Positions 34,916-42,664 are shown, counted from the stretch's first letter. The stretch is DNA of 64,000 nucleotides from Streptomyces lichenis (GCF_023218175.1 NZ_JALPTH010000030.1:28275-92274); one strand, 5' to 3'. Translations and numbers: made by a program. The notes: generated by a model from the letters alone, not told the origin.

Positions 34916-35236
34916 TCACCGCGGCGTGGAGTCGTCGCCTCTGAACGGGCCGCCGTGGCCGGGCACGATCAGGTCCGCGGCGGCCGGCACCCGGAGCCGG
35001 GAGGCGCGCAGCACCTCGCGGTCGGGAGCCACCGGGTCGTCGGCCGGGCCGTCCGCGTGCCACCACAGGTCACCGGCGAAGGCGACGACTCCCGACTCCG
35101 TGCCCGCCAGCAGCGTGATGTCCTCGGCACTGTGCCCCGGGGTGCGGATCAGCCTCAGCGAGGGAGTGAGCTCATACCCCTCCGCCTCCCGGTTCCGCCA
35201 CGAATCACCGAGGTACTCCACCTTGTGGTCGTGCAC
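34916..35236 (-). pseudogene. C-terminal remnant of MBL-fold hydrolase
   Basis: The last 107 or so codons of a metallo-beta-lactamase-fold hydrolase are recognisable: VHDHKVEYLGDSW, then LRLIRTPGHSAEDITLLAGT with a metal histidine, VAFAGDLWWHADGP, and LIVPGHGGPF near the end. The N-terminal half with the HxHxDH metal motif is absent. Reading upstream on the minus strand past about 35236 gives only antisense of the next remnant. The gene was broken by a deletion at that point and cannot encode an active enzyme. Confidence 0.82.
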
Positions 35237-35590
35237 CTGAGCCTGGTCGCCGAGGTCTTCGGCCCGCACGGCGAGGGGCTGCCCGGCTTCGACTTCGTGC
35301 TCGACGCCCTGTCCACCGCGTACGAGCGCGGCGCCCTGGTCGCGGCCCACTGCGTCGGGACCTTCGCGCTGGCCGCCGCCGGCCTGCTCGACGGCCGGCG
35401 GGCCACCACTCACTGGCGGTTCGCCGACCTGCTCGCCGACCGCCACCCCCGCATCACCGTCGAACCCGACGCCCTCTACATCGACGAAGGGCGTGTCGTC
35501 ACGGGCGCGGGAGCCGCCGCCGGCTTCGATCTCTGCCTCCACCTGCTGAGACGGGAGCACGGAGCCGCGATGGCCCCGCGCGAGCACTGA
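35225..35590 (+). pseudogene. Fragment of GlxA/DJ-1-type AraC regulator
   Basis: About 120 codons resemble the DJ-1/PfpI-like N-terminal domain of GlxA-family regulators: LSLVAEVFGPHGEGLPGFDF, the nucleophile-elbow region ALVAAHCVGTFALAAAGLLDG, ATTHWRF and VVTGAGAAAGFDLCLHLLRR. The extreme N-terminus is missing at the junction near 35231. Residues usually found between FDFVL and DALSTAYERG seem deleted. The C-terminal AraC helix-turn-helix is lost, since the frame ends just after HGAAMAP. There is no start with a ribosome site. I read it as a pseudogene. Confidence 0.78.
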
Positions 35591-35608
35591 ACTCCCTTCC
35601 CGCGCACG

Positions 35609-36079
35609 TCACCCCAGGTACGGAGTGGACCGCCCCTCCAGAAAATGCCGCACCCGCAGCCGCTGGGTGTGGTGCATCGGCAGCCCCTCGATCTCCTCCG
35701 GCGACACGAACCGGACCTCCGACGACTCCTCCGACACCTTCAGGGACCCTCCGGTGATACGTGCCGTGAAGCACACGTTGAACTGCCGACGCACCTCCCC
35801 GTCGCCGTACGCGATGATGTGTCGGGGGTCCGTGTACGTTCCGACCAGCCCCGTGATCTCCACGTCGAAGCCGGTCTCCTCCCGCACCTCCCGTACGGCC
35901 GCTCCTGGCAGCGACTCGTCCCTCTCCATGCCCCCACCGGGCAGCGCCCACAGCTCGTTGTCCCTGCGCCTCTGGAGCAGGACGCGCCTCTCTTCGTCCG
36001 TCACGACGGCCGAGGCGGCGACCACCAGGCTGTTCGGCTCGGGTGCGTCCGGATCGTCGTAGAACTCGGTGCGGTTCAC
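35609..36079 (-). CDS. Nudix hydrolase
   Basis: This 156-aa protein has a complete Nudix box, starting GGGMERDESLPGAAVREVRE and closing with ETGFDVE, which supplies the metal-binding REVREE glutamates. It should hydrolyse a nucleoside diphosphate linked to another moiety. The GTG start overlaps the stop of the upstream XRE gene by GTGA, so the two are coupled. The pairing of an XRE protein with a Nudix hydrolase suggests nucleotide-derived signalling or housekeeping; this is inference. Confidence 0.92.
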   Translation of the reverse strand: MNRTEFYDDPDAPEPNSLVVAASAVVTDEERRVLLQRRRDNELWALPGGGMERDESLPGAAVREVREETGFDVEITGLVGTYTDPRHIIAYGDGEVRRQFNVCFTARITGGSLKVSEESSEVRFVSPEEIEGLPMHHTQRLRVRHFLEGRSTPYLG

Positions 36080-36828
36080 CGCTCAGCGTGTCCTTCCATC
36101 GGGGTCGCCGTACGCCAGACCGCGTCGAAGCTTTCCGCATAGGTATCGAACAGACCGCCCTTGTCACAGCGCCTGAGATGCCAGACCGGCGCCCGGTACG
36201 CGTTCGTCCCCCACACATGAGCGTTGACCAGCAGCTGGTCGTCGGCACGATAGAGGCTGTTGTACAGGGTGGTGCCATGGATGCGCAGTTCGACGCGGTC
36301 CACCCCGAGCAGCGGCCGGTAGTGCTCCATCGCGAGCCGGCAGCGGCCTTCGATCCCATGCCCGAAGCGCTCCTCCTCCCCGCGTTGCCGGACGTTGGGG
36401 CTGTCGGCGTCACCGACGGCGATCCGCACCGAACAACCCTCCGCCGCTCGCTCGCGGAGCACCTCGTTGAGCCGGGGATACGACTCGTGGAGGAACACGG
36501 CGGCGTAGACCAGCACGTCGATGTGCTCGACGGCCTGGGAGAAGAGGTCGGCGAACGCCGACACCGGAAGCTCCGCCCGCTGCTCGAAGAGCCCCACCAG
36601 CTCCGGGCTGACCGCTCGTGCCGCGCGAGCCTGCCGCAACGCCGGCCACAGCGCGTACACGTCCTCTCCTATGGCCTCCGCGACCCGGAAGGCGGTGCCG
36701 CGACGCGGGACGCGGCCCAGGTTCACCCAGCGCTCCACCGACTTGGGATCCACGTCCACCCTCGCCGCCAGACCGGCATGCGTCCATCCACGTGCGGCCA
36801 TGGCGGCCCGCAGCCTCTCGTTCGGCAC
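36076..36828 (-). CDS. XRE-family DNA-binding protein with C-terminal effector domain
   Basis: This 250-aa protein has an N-terminal helix-turn-helix (HAGLAARVDVDPKSVERWVN, about residues 15-35). A larger C-terminal domain (about 85-250) has LPVSAFADLFSQAVEHIDVL, then CSVRIAVGDADSPNV and LRIHGTTLYNSLYRADDQLL, a PLD-like arrangement of the kind labelled DUF5919 in related Streptomyces proteins (from memory). GTG 36828 (VPNERLR) has GGGGGAG upstream; an ATG at 36867 is weaker. Coupled to the Nudix gene. Confidence 0.85.
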   Translation of the reverse strand: MPNERLRAAMAARGWTHAGLAARVDVDPKSVERWVNLGRVPRRGTAFRVAEAIGEDVYALWPALRQARAARAVSPELVGLFEQRAELPVSAFADLFSQAVEHIDVLVYAAVFLHESYPRLNEVLRERAAEGCSVRIAVGDADSPNVRQRGEEERFGHGIEGRCRLAMEHYRPLLGVDRVELRIHGTTLYNSLYRADDQLLVNAHVWGTNAYRAPVWHLRRCDKGGLFDTYAESFDAVWRTATPMEGHAER

Positions 36829-37141
36829 GCCACGCTCCCCCTGCTTCCGCAACACCGATAGGGACATCCGCCCACCCCGGGACGTCCCTGATTGTCCACA
36901 CTGAGTGGTTCCCCTGTCTCGGAAAGTGATGAAGTCTCATCGACTGGGGCTCCTGGCCGACCGGCAGAGCCCCGAACTCCCGCCCCGGCGACGGAAACCC
37001 TGGACAGGTCGAGCGCCGGGGCGGGTGACCGACGCGGGCGACGCCGACCGTCCCCCGCGCATCGCGGGCCGCACCGCCGACCGTCGTACGGGCGTACGCA
37101 GGGTGGCGGTGCGGCCCCTCACCGAAGAGGAGGCTGGTGGA
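36829..37141. other. Intergenic region between divergent genes
   Basis: This 313-base gap separates the XRE gene and the small 37142-37351 gene. The first 120 nt are relatively AT-rich and probably hold the XRE/Nudix promoter. The rest is GC-rich with no clear motif. I see no RNA gene. Confidence 0.45.
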
Positions 37142-37351
37142 ATGAGTGTGGTGCTCGACTCGTACGAGACGAGGGCGCCGGACGCCGAGGGGTGGCGCGG
37201 AATCCCCTTCCGGCACCCCGGAGACGGGCGCACCCCGCTGACCGCCCCCGCCCCCGTGGCGGACGGCGGCCGGCACGACGGCGGGCCGATGCCCCCGGAG
37301 GCACCCCGGGACCCCGCGCCCGCACCGAAGGACGGGGACGGCGGCAAGTGA
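37142..37351 (+). CDS. Small hypothetical protein
   Basis: This 69-aa, Pro/Gly/Asp-rich sequence begins SVVLDSYETRAPDAEGW and ends in a low-complexity acidic/Pro tail. I recognise no family. Support comes from a strong GAGGAGG ribosome site, GC-skewed third positions and a terminator hairpin just downstream. Against it are its low complexity and lack of predicted structure. Treat as a probable small gene of unknown function. Confidence 0.45.
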   Translation: MSVVLDSYETRAPDAEGWRGIPFRHPGDGRTPLTAPAPVADGGRHDGGPMPPEAPRDPAPAPKDGDGGK

Positions 37352-37367
37352 GCCGGTAGCCCGCGCA

Positions 37368-37401
37368 GGTCCCTGCGGGACACCGTCGCCCCGCAGGGAC
37401 C
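37368..37401. terminator. Bidirectional hairpin terminator
   Basis: GGTCCCTGCGGG and its perfect complement (12-bp arms, 10-nt loop) lie 16 nt after the small gene and 10 nt before the stop of the convergent methyltransferase gene. It should end both transcripts. Confidence 0.82.
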
Positions 37402-37411
37402 ACAGTGCGCC

Positions 37412-38050
37412 CTACCCCAGCCGGGCCAGCAAATGGGCGTCCAGGAAACCCCGTTCCGAATCCGGGTCGTGGACCAGCCGGGCGAAGACGCTCAACCCGG
37501 CCCCGGCCAGCAGCTCGGCGAACCGGTCCACCGGCCAGCTGTACGCGGGCGCCACCTTGTGGTCGAAGCGGACCGGCTCCGACGGGCCCTCGGTCCCGAA
37601 GAAGGACACCAGCAGCAGCCCTCCGGGCGCCAGCACCCGCGCCTGCTCGGCGAGCAGCGCGGGCAGCTCCGAGGGCGGGGTGTGGATCATCGAGTAGTGG
37701 GCCAGCACCCCGCCCAGCGCGCCGTCCTCGACCGGCAGCGCCTCCATCCGCGCCACCTCGAACCGCAGCGCCGGATGGGCCCGCCGGGCGTACTCCACCA
37801 TCCCCGGCGACAGGTCCACCCCGAAGGCCTCCACCCCCGACTCGCCCAGCATCGCCGTGATATGCCCGGGCCCGCACCCCACATCGGCGACCCGCGCGTT
37901 CCCCGCCCCGCGCACCAGTTCAGCGAAGGTGCCGACCATGGCCCGCGCGAACGGCTGCGCCTCCAGCCGCCCGGCGAACATCGACGCGTACAGCTCCACG
38001 ACCCCGTCGTAGGCCGCCCTGGTCTCTCCCTGATGCCCCGTCATGAGCAT
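37412..38050 (-). CDS. Class I SAM-dependent methyltransferase
   Basis: This 212-aa methyltransferase has the SAM-binding motif I ADVGCGPGHITAML, the acidic loop FGVDLSPGMVEYARR, and the post-motif region GALGGVLAHYSMIHTPP. It is of the small-molecule UbiE/Methyltransf_11 type. Its start lies 6 nt after the TSUP stop with no strong ribosome site of its own, implying coupling to the membrane protein. The acceptor substrate cannot be inferred. Confidence 0.88.
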   Translation of the reverse strand: MLMTGHQGETRAAYDGVVELYASMFAGRLEAQPFARAMVGTFAELVRGAGNARVADVGCGPGHITAMLGESGVEAFGVDLSPGMVEYARRAHPALRFEVARMEALPVEDGALGGVLAHYSMIHTPPSELPALLAEQARVLAPGGLLLVSFFGTEGPSEPVRFDHKVAPAYSWPVDRFAELLAGAGLSVFARLVHDPDSERGFLDAHLLARLG

Positions 38051-38056
38051 GGGAAG

Positions 38057-38848
38057 CTAGCAGCCCACCGACTGGACCGCGTAGAGCCCGCCCACGCCCG
38101 CCGCCAGGGTGCCGAGCAGCAGCCGCAGCGCGGTCTCCGGCAGACGCGGCTGGAGCCGTGCGCCGAGATAACCGCCGAGCAGCCCCCCGGCCCCGCAGGA
38201 CAGGCCCAGCAGCCAGTCCGGGGCCACCTCGCCCGTGGCGGCCAGTGAGAGCAGCGCGTAGGTCGCCGCGCCGACGACGGAGGTGACGAACGTGGAGGCC
38301 AGCGCGGCCGGTGCGACGGTGGCGACCGGCGCCCCGCGCCCGACCAGGATCGGCCCGAGCAGCGAGCCGCCCCCGATCCCGTACACACCCCCGGCCACCC
38401 CGACCACCAGCGCCAGCACCCTCGTCGCCCGGGGCGAGGCCGGGCGGGCGGCGCGGGGCGGCGCCGGGCGCGCGGTCCGCCACCAGAGCCACAGCCCCAG
38501 CGGCAGCAGCAGTACCGCCACCAGGAGGCGGAACACCCTCGGCCCGGGTACGGCGAAGACCCGGATCACCGCGCCGACGACCACACCCGGCACGGTGCCC
38601 GCGATCAGCAGCCGGGTCAGCGGCCCGCCCAGCCGCCCGGTCCGCCAGTAGCGCACCAGGGCCCCGGGCCCGGCCACCACGTTGTAGAGCAGGTTCGTCG
38701 GGGTCACCGCCGGGCTCGGCACCCCCAGCACACTGACCTGCACCGGCAGCAGGAACACCGCCCCGGACACCCCCGCCGGCGCCGTGACCACCGATATCAG
38801 CAGCCCGGCGGCGAACCCCGGCACCCCCGTCGACCACGCCTCCACCAC
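38057..38848 (-). CDS. TSUP family membrane transporter (TauE/SafE)
   Basis: This 263-aa protein has about eight hydrophobic helices in two related halves. The family sequence VTPTNLLYNVVAGPGALVRY is in the first half and GVAGGVYGIGGGSLLGPILV in the second. TSUP proteins export or import sulfite, sulfonates or related anions. The GTG start is preceded by GAGGTGG. It is co-transcribed with the following methyltransferase gene. The reverse-oriented CMD gene begins 105 nt away. Confidence 0.88.
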   Translation of the reverse strand: MVEAWSTGVPGFAAGLLISVVTAPAGVSGAVFLLPVQVSVLGVPSPAVTPTNLLYNVVAGPGALVRYWRTGRLGGPLTRLLIAGTVPGVVVGAVIRVFAVPGPRVFRLLVAVLLLPLGLWLWWRTARPAPPRAARPASPRATRVLALVVGVAGGVYGIGGGSLLGPILVGRGAPVATVAPAALASTFVTSVVGAATYALLSLAATGEVAPDWLLGLSCGAGGLLGGYLGARLQPRLPETALRLLLGTLAAGVGGLYAVQSVGC

Positions 38849-38876
38849 ACCACCTCGTCCCCTCTCGCCGCCACCG

Positions 38877-38903
38877 TGTCACACCCGCCCGCGCTGTCTC
38901 GTC
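38877..38903 (+). promoter_or_regulatory. ECF41-type promoter (TGTCACA-N16-CGTC)
   Basis: TGTCACA at 38877-38883 and CGTC at 38900-38903 are separated by exactly 16 nt. This is the published ECF41 target signature. It sits 50 nt before the CMD gene, which precedes the ECF41 sigma gene, so the module should be autoregulated. Confidence 0.85.
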
Positions 38904-38952
38904 CCCTGGGTGTAGCCGCTGCTCAGCACAGCCCACCCAGGAGGACGGACCC

Positions 38953-39429
38953 ATGGACGCACGACTCGACTACTTCTCCAGCGAGACCGCCGGCAGGATC
39001 TTCAAGCACATCGCGACCTCCGGCAGGATCATCAAGGACTCGGCGCTGCCGACCTCCACCCAGGAGCTGGTGGCGCTGCGGGTGAGCCAGATCAACGGCT
39101 GCGCCGCCTGCATCGACATGCACACCAAGGAGGCCGCCGCGGCGGGGGAGTCCGCGGTACGGCTGCACCTGGTCGCGGCCTGGCGGGAGGCCACCGTCTT
39201 CACCGAGCCCGAGCGCGCCGCGCTGGAGTTCGCCGAGCAGGGCACCCGGGTCGCCGACGCGGGCGAGGGCGTCAGCGACGAGGTGTGGGAGCGTGCCGCC
39301 AGGCACTACGACACCGAGCAGCTCACCGCCCTGGCGCTGCTGGTGTCCTTCATGGGCCTGGTGAACCGCCTCAACATCATCGCCCGCGTCCCGGCCGGCG
39401 ACTACCAGCCCGGCCAGTTCGACCACTGA
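38953..39429 (+). CDS. Carboxymuconolactone decarboxylase family (AhpD-like) protein
   Basis: This 158-aa protein has the AhpD-core redox motif in VSQINGCAACIDMHTKEA (E-x-Cys-x-x-Cys-x-x-x-His arrangement), which typically acts in thiol-based peroxidase or antioxidant reactions. Proteins of this kind are the common genomic partner of ECF41 sigma factors, and an ECF41-type promoter precedes it. A CAGGAGG ribosome site is well spaced. The sigma gene follows after 39 nt. Its actual substrate is unknown. Confidence 0.93.
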   Translation: MDARLDYFSSETAGRIFKHIATSGRIIKDSALPTSTQELVALRVSQINGCAACIDMHTKEAAAAGESAVRLHLVAAWREATVFTEPERAALEFAEQGTRVADAGEGVSDEVWERAARHYDTEQLTALALLVSFMGLVNRLNIIARVPAGDYQPGQFDH

Positions 39430-39468
39430 CACCGAGTCCACCGACGACGACCGACGAAGGGATCCGGC

Positions 39469-40398
39469 GTGACCGACGACAAGGCGGAGGAGTTCGAGGG
39501 CCTGCGACCGCTGCTGTTCTCGATCGCCTACCGGATCCTGGGCAGCGTCGCCGAGGCCGAGGACGCCGTCCAGGAGGCCTGGCTCCGCTACGCCGCCTCC
39601 ACCACCCGGCCCGACTCCATCAAGGCGTACCTCTCCACCACCGTCACCCGGGTCTCCATCGACGTGCTCCGCTCGGCCCGCGTGCGCCGGGAGGAGTACG
39701 TCGGCCCCTGGTTCCCCGAACCGCTGCTCAGCGACCCGTACGAGGACCCCGCCCGCGCCGCCGAACTGGCCGACTCGGTGTCCATGGGCGCCCTGCTCCT
39801 GCTGGAACGGCTCAGCCCCCTGGAGCGGGCCGTCTTCGTCCTCCGGGAGGTGTTCGCCTTCGGCTACGAGGACATCGCCGAGGCGACCGGACGCACCGAG
39901 TCCGCCTGCCGCCAACTACTCGTACGGGCCCGGCGGCACATGCGCGAGGGGCGGCCCCGTTTCGCGGCGGACCGGCGGGAACGGGTGGAGCTGGCCACCC
40001 GGTTCTTCGACGCCCTGAAGGACGGCGACCTCGACGGCCTCCGCGGACTGCTCGCCGCCGACGTGCAGATGACCGGCGACAGCGGCGGCAAGGCGCCCGC
40101 CCTGGCCCGGACGGTCGTCGGCGCCGACAAGGTGGCCCGCCTGCTCGGCTCCTACGCCGAGACCGTGGCGCTGATCGACATGGCGTACGAGCCGTGCGAG
40201 ATCAACGGCCAGCCGGGCGCCGTCTTCCGCGACCGCACCGGCAAGGTGTTCAGCACCATGGTCCTGGACGTGCTCGACGGCCGGGTGCAGGCCGTCCGCT
40301 CGGTGATCAACCCGGACAAGCTCGGCCACCTCGGCCCGGTCGCGGACGCCTGGGCGGCCCACCACGAGATCCAGCAGGCCCGCCGCCGCTCCCGCTGA
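39469..40398 (+). CDS. ECF41 sigma factor (SigJ-like)
   Basis: This 309-aa extracytoplasmic-function sigma factor has region 2 with FSIAYRILGSVAEAEDAVQE and WLRYA. Region 4 has EVFAFGYEDIAEATGRTESA, then CRQLLVRARRHMR. A SnoaL-like C-terminal extension (about 175-309) contains the GGGK-like motif (GDSGGKAPA) and NPDKL near residue 285. ECF41 factors have no separate anti-sigma factor; this extension controls activity. The upstream CMD gene and matching promoter complete the module. The GTG start follows AGGGA. Confidence 0.94.
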   Translation: MTDDKAEEFEGLRPLLFSIAYRILGSVAEAEDAVQEAWLRYAASTTRPDSIKAYLSTTVTRVSIDVLRSARVRREEYVGPWFPEPLLSDPYEDPARAAELADSVSMGALLLLERLSPLERAVFVLREVFAFGYEDIAEATGRTESACRQLLVRARRHMREGRPRFAADRRERVELATRFFDALKDGDLDGLRGLLAADVQMTGDSGGKAPALARTVVGADKVARLLGSYAETVALIDMAYEPCEINGQPGAVFRDRTGKVFSTMVLDVLDGRVQAVRSVINPDKLGHLGPVADAWAAHHEIQQARRRSR

Positions 40399-40415
40399 CC
40401 CCCGTACGACGCACG

Positions 40416-40460
40416 GCAGCCCGGCCCCGTACCTCCTCAGCGAGTACGGGACCGGGCTGC
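40416..40460. terminator. Bidirectional hairpin between ECF41 and DUF397 genes
   Basis: Two 17-nt arms (beginning GCAGCCCGG and ending CCGGGCTGC) pair with a single mismatch around an 11-nt loop. It lies between the convergent sigma-factor and DUF397 genes. Confidence 0.82.
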
Positions 40461-40466
40461 GGCGCG

Positions 40467-40670
40467 TCAGATCAGACGCCCGGCCTTGACCCCGCCCACG
40501 AACGCGGCGAAGGCCTCGGCACGGAAGCCCAGAACCGGCCCGCCCGACACCTTGGAGTCCCGGACGGGGACGGTGCCGCGCGTGGGCACGAGGTTGGTGG
40601 CGACCTCGACGCAAGCACCACCGTTGTTGCTGTACGAGGACGTGAACCAACGGGGGGTTTCGGTCGTCAC
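40467..40670 (-). CDS. DUF397 domain small protein
   Basis: This 67-aa protein has the DUF397 signature: WFTSSYSNNGGACVEVA, then VPVRDSKVSGGPVL and a closing AFAAFVGGVKAGRL. These are streptomycete partners of XRE/DUF5753 regulators, such as those beside whiJ. They act as antagonists or antitoxin-like partners of the regulator. The GTG start overlaps the stop of the upstream XRE gene by GTGA. It ends at the shared terminator. Confidence 0.92.
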   Translation of the reverse strand: MTTETPRWFTSSYSNNGGACVEVATNLVPTRGTVPVRDSKVSGGPVLGFRAEAFAAFVGGVKAGRLI

Positions 40671-41494
40671 GGGATGCCCTTTCGCAGCTCGCTGATCATG
40701 GCCACGGATTCCGCCTGGGAGAGCGCTTCGGCCTGAAGCTGATGGTATGCCGTCAGCAGCGGCACGACGAACACGTTGTCCCGCTCCAGTTGGCCTCGCT
40801 GGGCCGACTCCGCATAGGAGAGCAGCGAGCGGTCGTGGAGAGTCAGGATGTAGAGCGGCAGATCGAAGGGGCGGTGCGCGCCCATGCTGAACGGAGCCAC
40901 CTGGAGCATGGTGTTCGGCAGCTCGGCGAACTCCAGCAGCCGGTCCAGCTGGGCGCGCATGACGGCGGGCGCGCCGACTGGTCGGCGCAGACAGCTCTCG
41001 TCCAGTGCCGCGAAGACCAGTGGCGCGGGCGTCCGCACCAGGGCGGCCTGCCGCTCGGCGATGAGCGCGACGCGCTCGTCCGCCTGCTTGCTCGTGATCG
41101 CTCCCCGCCGGACGAAGCCTCTCGCCAGCTCCGTCGCGTACTCCTCGGTCTGCAACAACCCCGGCACGACCCCCACTTCGTACAACCGGATCTCCGCCGC
41201 CTCCGCCTCCCGCTCCACGAACTGCGGGAAGCCTTCCAACAGGCCGCCGTTCCGCACCTTGTAGTAGGCGCGCACGAACTGGTCGCCGGTCCCGAAGACC
41301 TCGTCCGAACTTCTCGCGAGACGCAAAGTCGGGGGTTTGCGGCCGGTTTCCACCGACGAGAGATGGGTGCTGGAGTACCCGAGACGCTTCGCCAGCTCCT
41401 CCTGTGTCCAGCCGCGTTCCTCCCGTGCGCTGCGCAAACGCGCTCCGAAGGCCGCCTGGGGAGAACTGTCCGGATCGAGTTGCTTGCGGTTCAA
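40667..41494 (-). CDS. WhiJ-like XRE regulator with DUF5753
   Basis: This 275-aa regulator has an N-terminal helix-turn-helix (TQEELAKRLGYSSTHLSSVE, about residues 30-50). A DUF5753 domain contains YEVGVVPGLLQTEEYA and FAELPNTMLQVAPFSMGAH. The chosen start is TTG 41494 (NRKQLDPDSSPQ), which matches related proteins and has GGTGGAAG upstream; the frame is open further, without a better start. It forms a WhiJ/DUF397 pair with the next gene and is divergent from two small genes. Confidence 0.88.
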   Translation of the reverse strand: MNRKQLDPDSSPQAAFGARLRSAREERGWTQEELAKRLGYSSTHLSSVETGRKPPTLRLARSSDEVFGTGDQFVRAYYKVRNGGLLEGFPQFVEREAEAAEIRLYEVGVVPGLLQTEEYATELARGFVRRGAITSKQADERVALIAERQAALVRTPAPLVFAALDESCLRRPVGAPAVMRAQLDRLLEFAELPNTMLQVAPFSMGAHRPFDLPLYILTLHDRSLLSYAESAQRGQLERDNVFVVPLLTAYHQLQAEALSQAESVAMISELRKGIP

Positions 41495-41571
41495 CCGGCT
41501 TCCACCAACCTTCCGTGCCGAACTGACAAGTTGAATGGTTCTTCGGCCGTCGGCCACGCTGACTTCTGCTT

Positions 41572-41587
41572 GTAGTGGAAACACTAC
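41572..41587 (+). promoter_or_regulatory. Short perfect palindrome with GAAA loop
   Basis: GTAGTG-GAAA-CACTAC lies immediately upstream of the ribosome site of the 41602 gene. As RNA it would be a 6-bp stem with a GNRA tetraloop. As DNA it could be an operator in the promoter shared with the divergent XRE gene. Confidence 0.55.
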
Positions 41588-41601
41588 GGAGAGGAGCCGT
41601 C

Positions 41602-41868
41602 GTGTCCGATAGGAAAATCCGTGCGAACGGTGGCGGAGGGCGGACGTCCCCGCCGCTCCCCGCACCCGGCGACCTTGTCGTGGACGTATCGCTGGGCCGC
41701 ATCGGGGAGTTCCGGGGCGTCTGGTGCGGCCTCTGGTTCCTGCGCCCCGTCACCGGCGGACTGCGCTGGACGGTGGCGCCCACCGACACCCGGCCGGCCA
41801 CCCCGGGGGAGCGGCTGCACGCCGAGACCGCGCGGCGGAACGCACGGAGCAGGGGGACCCTGCTGTGA
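41602..41868 (+). CDS. Small hypothetical protein (XRE/DUF397 neighbour)
   Basis: This 88-aa protein has a Gly/Pro-rich N-terminus. A conserved-looking core follows (LVVDVSLGRIGEFRGVWCGL, then WFLRPVTGGLRWTVAP and a basic tail). I do not recognise a domain family, although similar small proteins often sit beside XRE/DUF397 genes in Streptomyces. GTG 41602 follows GAGAGGAG. Its stop overlaps the next start by GTGA, so the two are co-translated. Confidence 0.75.
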   Translation: MSDRKIRANGGGGRTSPPLPAPGDLVVDVSLGRIGEFRGVWCGLWFLRPVTGGLRWTVAPTDTRPATPGERLHAETARRNARSRGTLL

Positions 41869-42083
41869 GCGGAAGCGGACAGGACGCCGAGCAGCGCTAC
41901 CAGCGCGATGCCGCCGAGGCGACGGAGGCGGGGTGCGACCGGTGCCGGGAGCTGCGCGCGGAGGCCACCCAGGCGGAGAGGTGGGGCGACTACTCCCGCG
42001 CGGTGGACTGCCGCATCTACATCACCCGCCACCCCGTACACGACGGCCGCCCGGACGACGACGCCGAGACGGCGGAGGACTGA
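41865..42083 (+). CDS. Small hypothetical protein, Cys-containing
   Basis: This 72-aa protein has two cysteines in TEAGCDRCRELRAEATQAER and a third in YSRAVDCRIYITRHPVH, with an acidic C-terminus. The CxxC could bind metal or form a disulfide. Its GTG overlaps the stop of the preceding gene (GTGA). It has no recognised family. Together with the upstream gene it forms a two-gene unit divergent from the WhiJ-like regulator. Confidence 0.72.
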   Translation: MSGSGQDAEQRYQRDAAEATEAGCDRCRELRAEATQAERWGDYSRAVDCRIYITRHPVHDGRPDDDAETAED

Positions 42084-42298
42084 TGGCCCTACCGCCCCCG
42101 ATCGCCCGAGCCCTCCACCTCCCGCGCTCCGCCGTCGCACCCTTCCGCCGCCGACCCCCCCGCCCCCCGCCGGGTCATCGGCTGTCGCCACGCTCCTCGC
42201 ATGGTGGCCGTGACCGGAGCGTCACTGCTGCAGCTGAGGCCCATGCCATCCAGCACACGGCCCAAGGAGCGGACCCCCTGACCGGCGTCCGCGGGTCC

Positions 42299-42664
42299 TC
42301 ACCCCGTGACCAGGCAGAACGGATGCCCGGCCGGGTCGGCGAAGGCCCGGAAGCCGGGGTGCTTGCCGTCGTCCACGTCCAGCTCGCGCGCGCCCAGCTC
42401 CAGCACCTTGGCGTGCGCGGCGTCCATGTCCTCCACCTCGAGATCGAGGTGGAGCTGCTGGGAGTTGCGGTCCGCGCGCGGCCACTCCGGGGGAGTGAAC
42501 CCGGGGGCGAGCTGGAAGGACAGCCGCTGCCCGCCGTCGAGGTGGAGGTCCACCCACTCGTCGTCGCCCTCGATCCGGCCGCCGAGCACCGCGGCGTAGA
42601 ACTCGGCGAGCCGGCGCGGCTCGGGGCAGTCGAAGGCGGTCAGCTGGAGCGTGGCGAAACCCAT
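42299..42664 (-). CDS. VOC family (glyoxalase/bleomycin-resistance fold) protein
   Basis: This 121-aa single-domain VOC protein has two beta-alpha-beta-beta-beta units: LQLTAFDCPEPRRLAEFYAA with GDDEWVDLHLDGG, and QQLHLDLEVEDMDAAHAKVL ending FADPAGHPFCLV. It belongs to the Glyoxalase_6 type common in actinomycetes. The substrate is unknown and metal use is uncertain. ATG 42664 follows GAGGAGG; an ATG at 42688 is less likely. Confidence 0.88.
   Translation of the reverse strand: MGFATLQLTAFDCPEPRRLAEFYAAVLGGRIEGDDEWVDLHLDGGQRLSFQLAPGFTPPEWPRADRNSQQLHLDLEVEDMDAAHAKVLELGARELDVDDGKHPGFRAFADPAGHPFCLVTG

Noticed and set aside
35225..35590. A functional short DJ-1/PfpI-type protein
   Set aside because: It has no start codon with a ribosome site, lacks the N-terminal strand, and seems internally deleted, so remnant is the better call.
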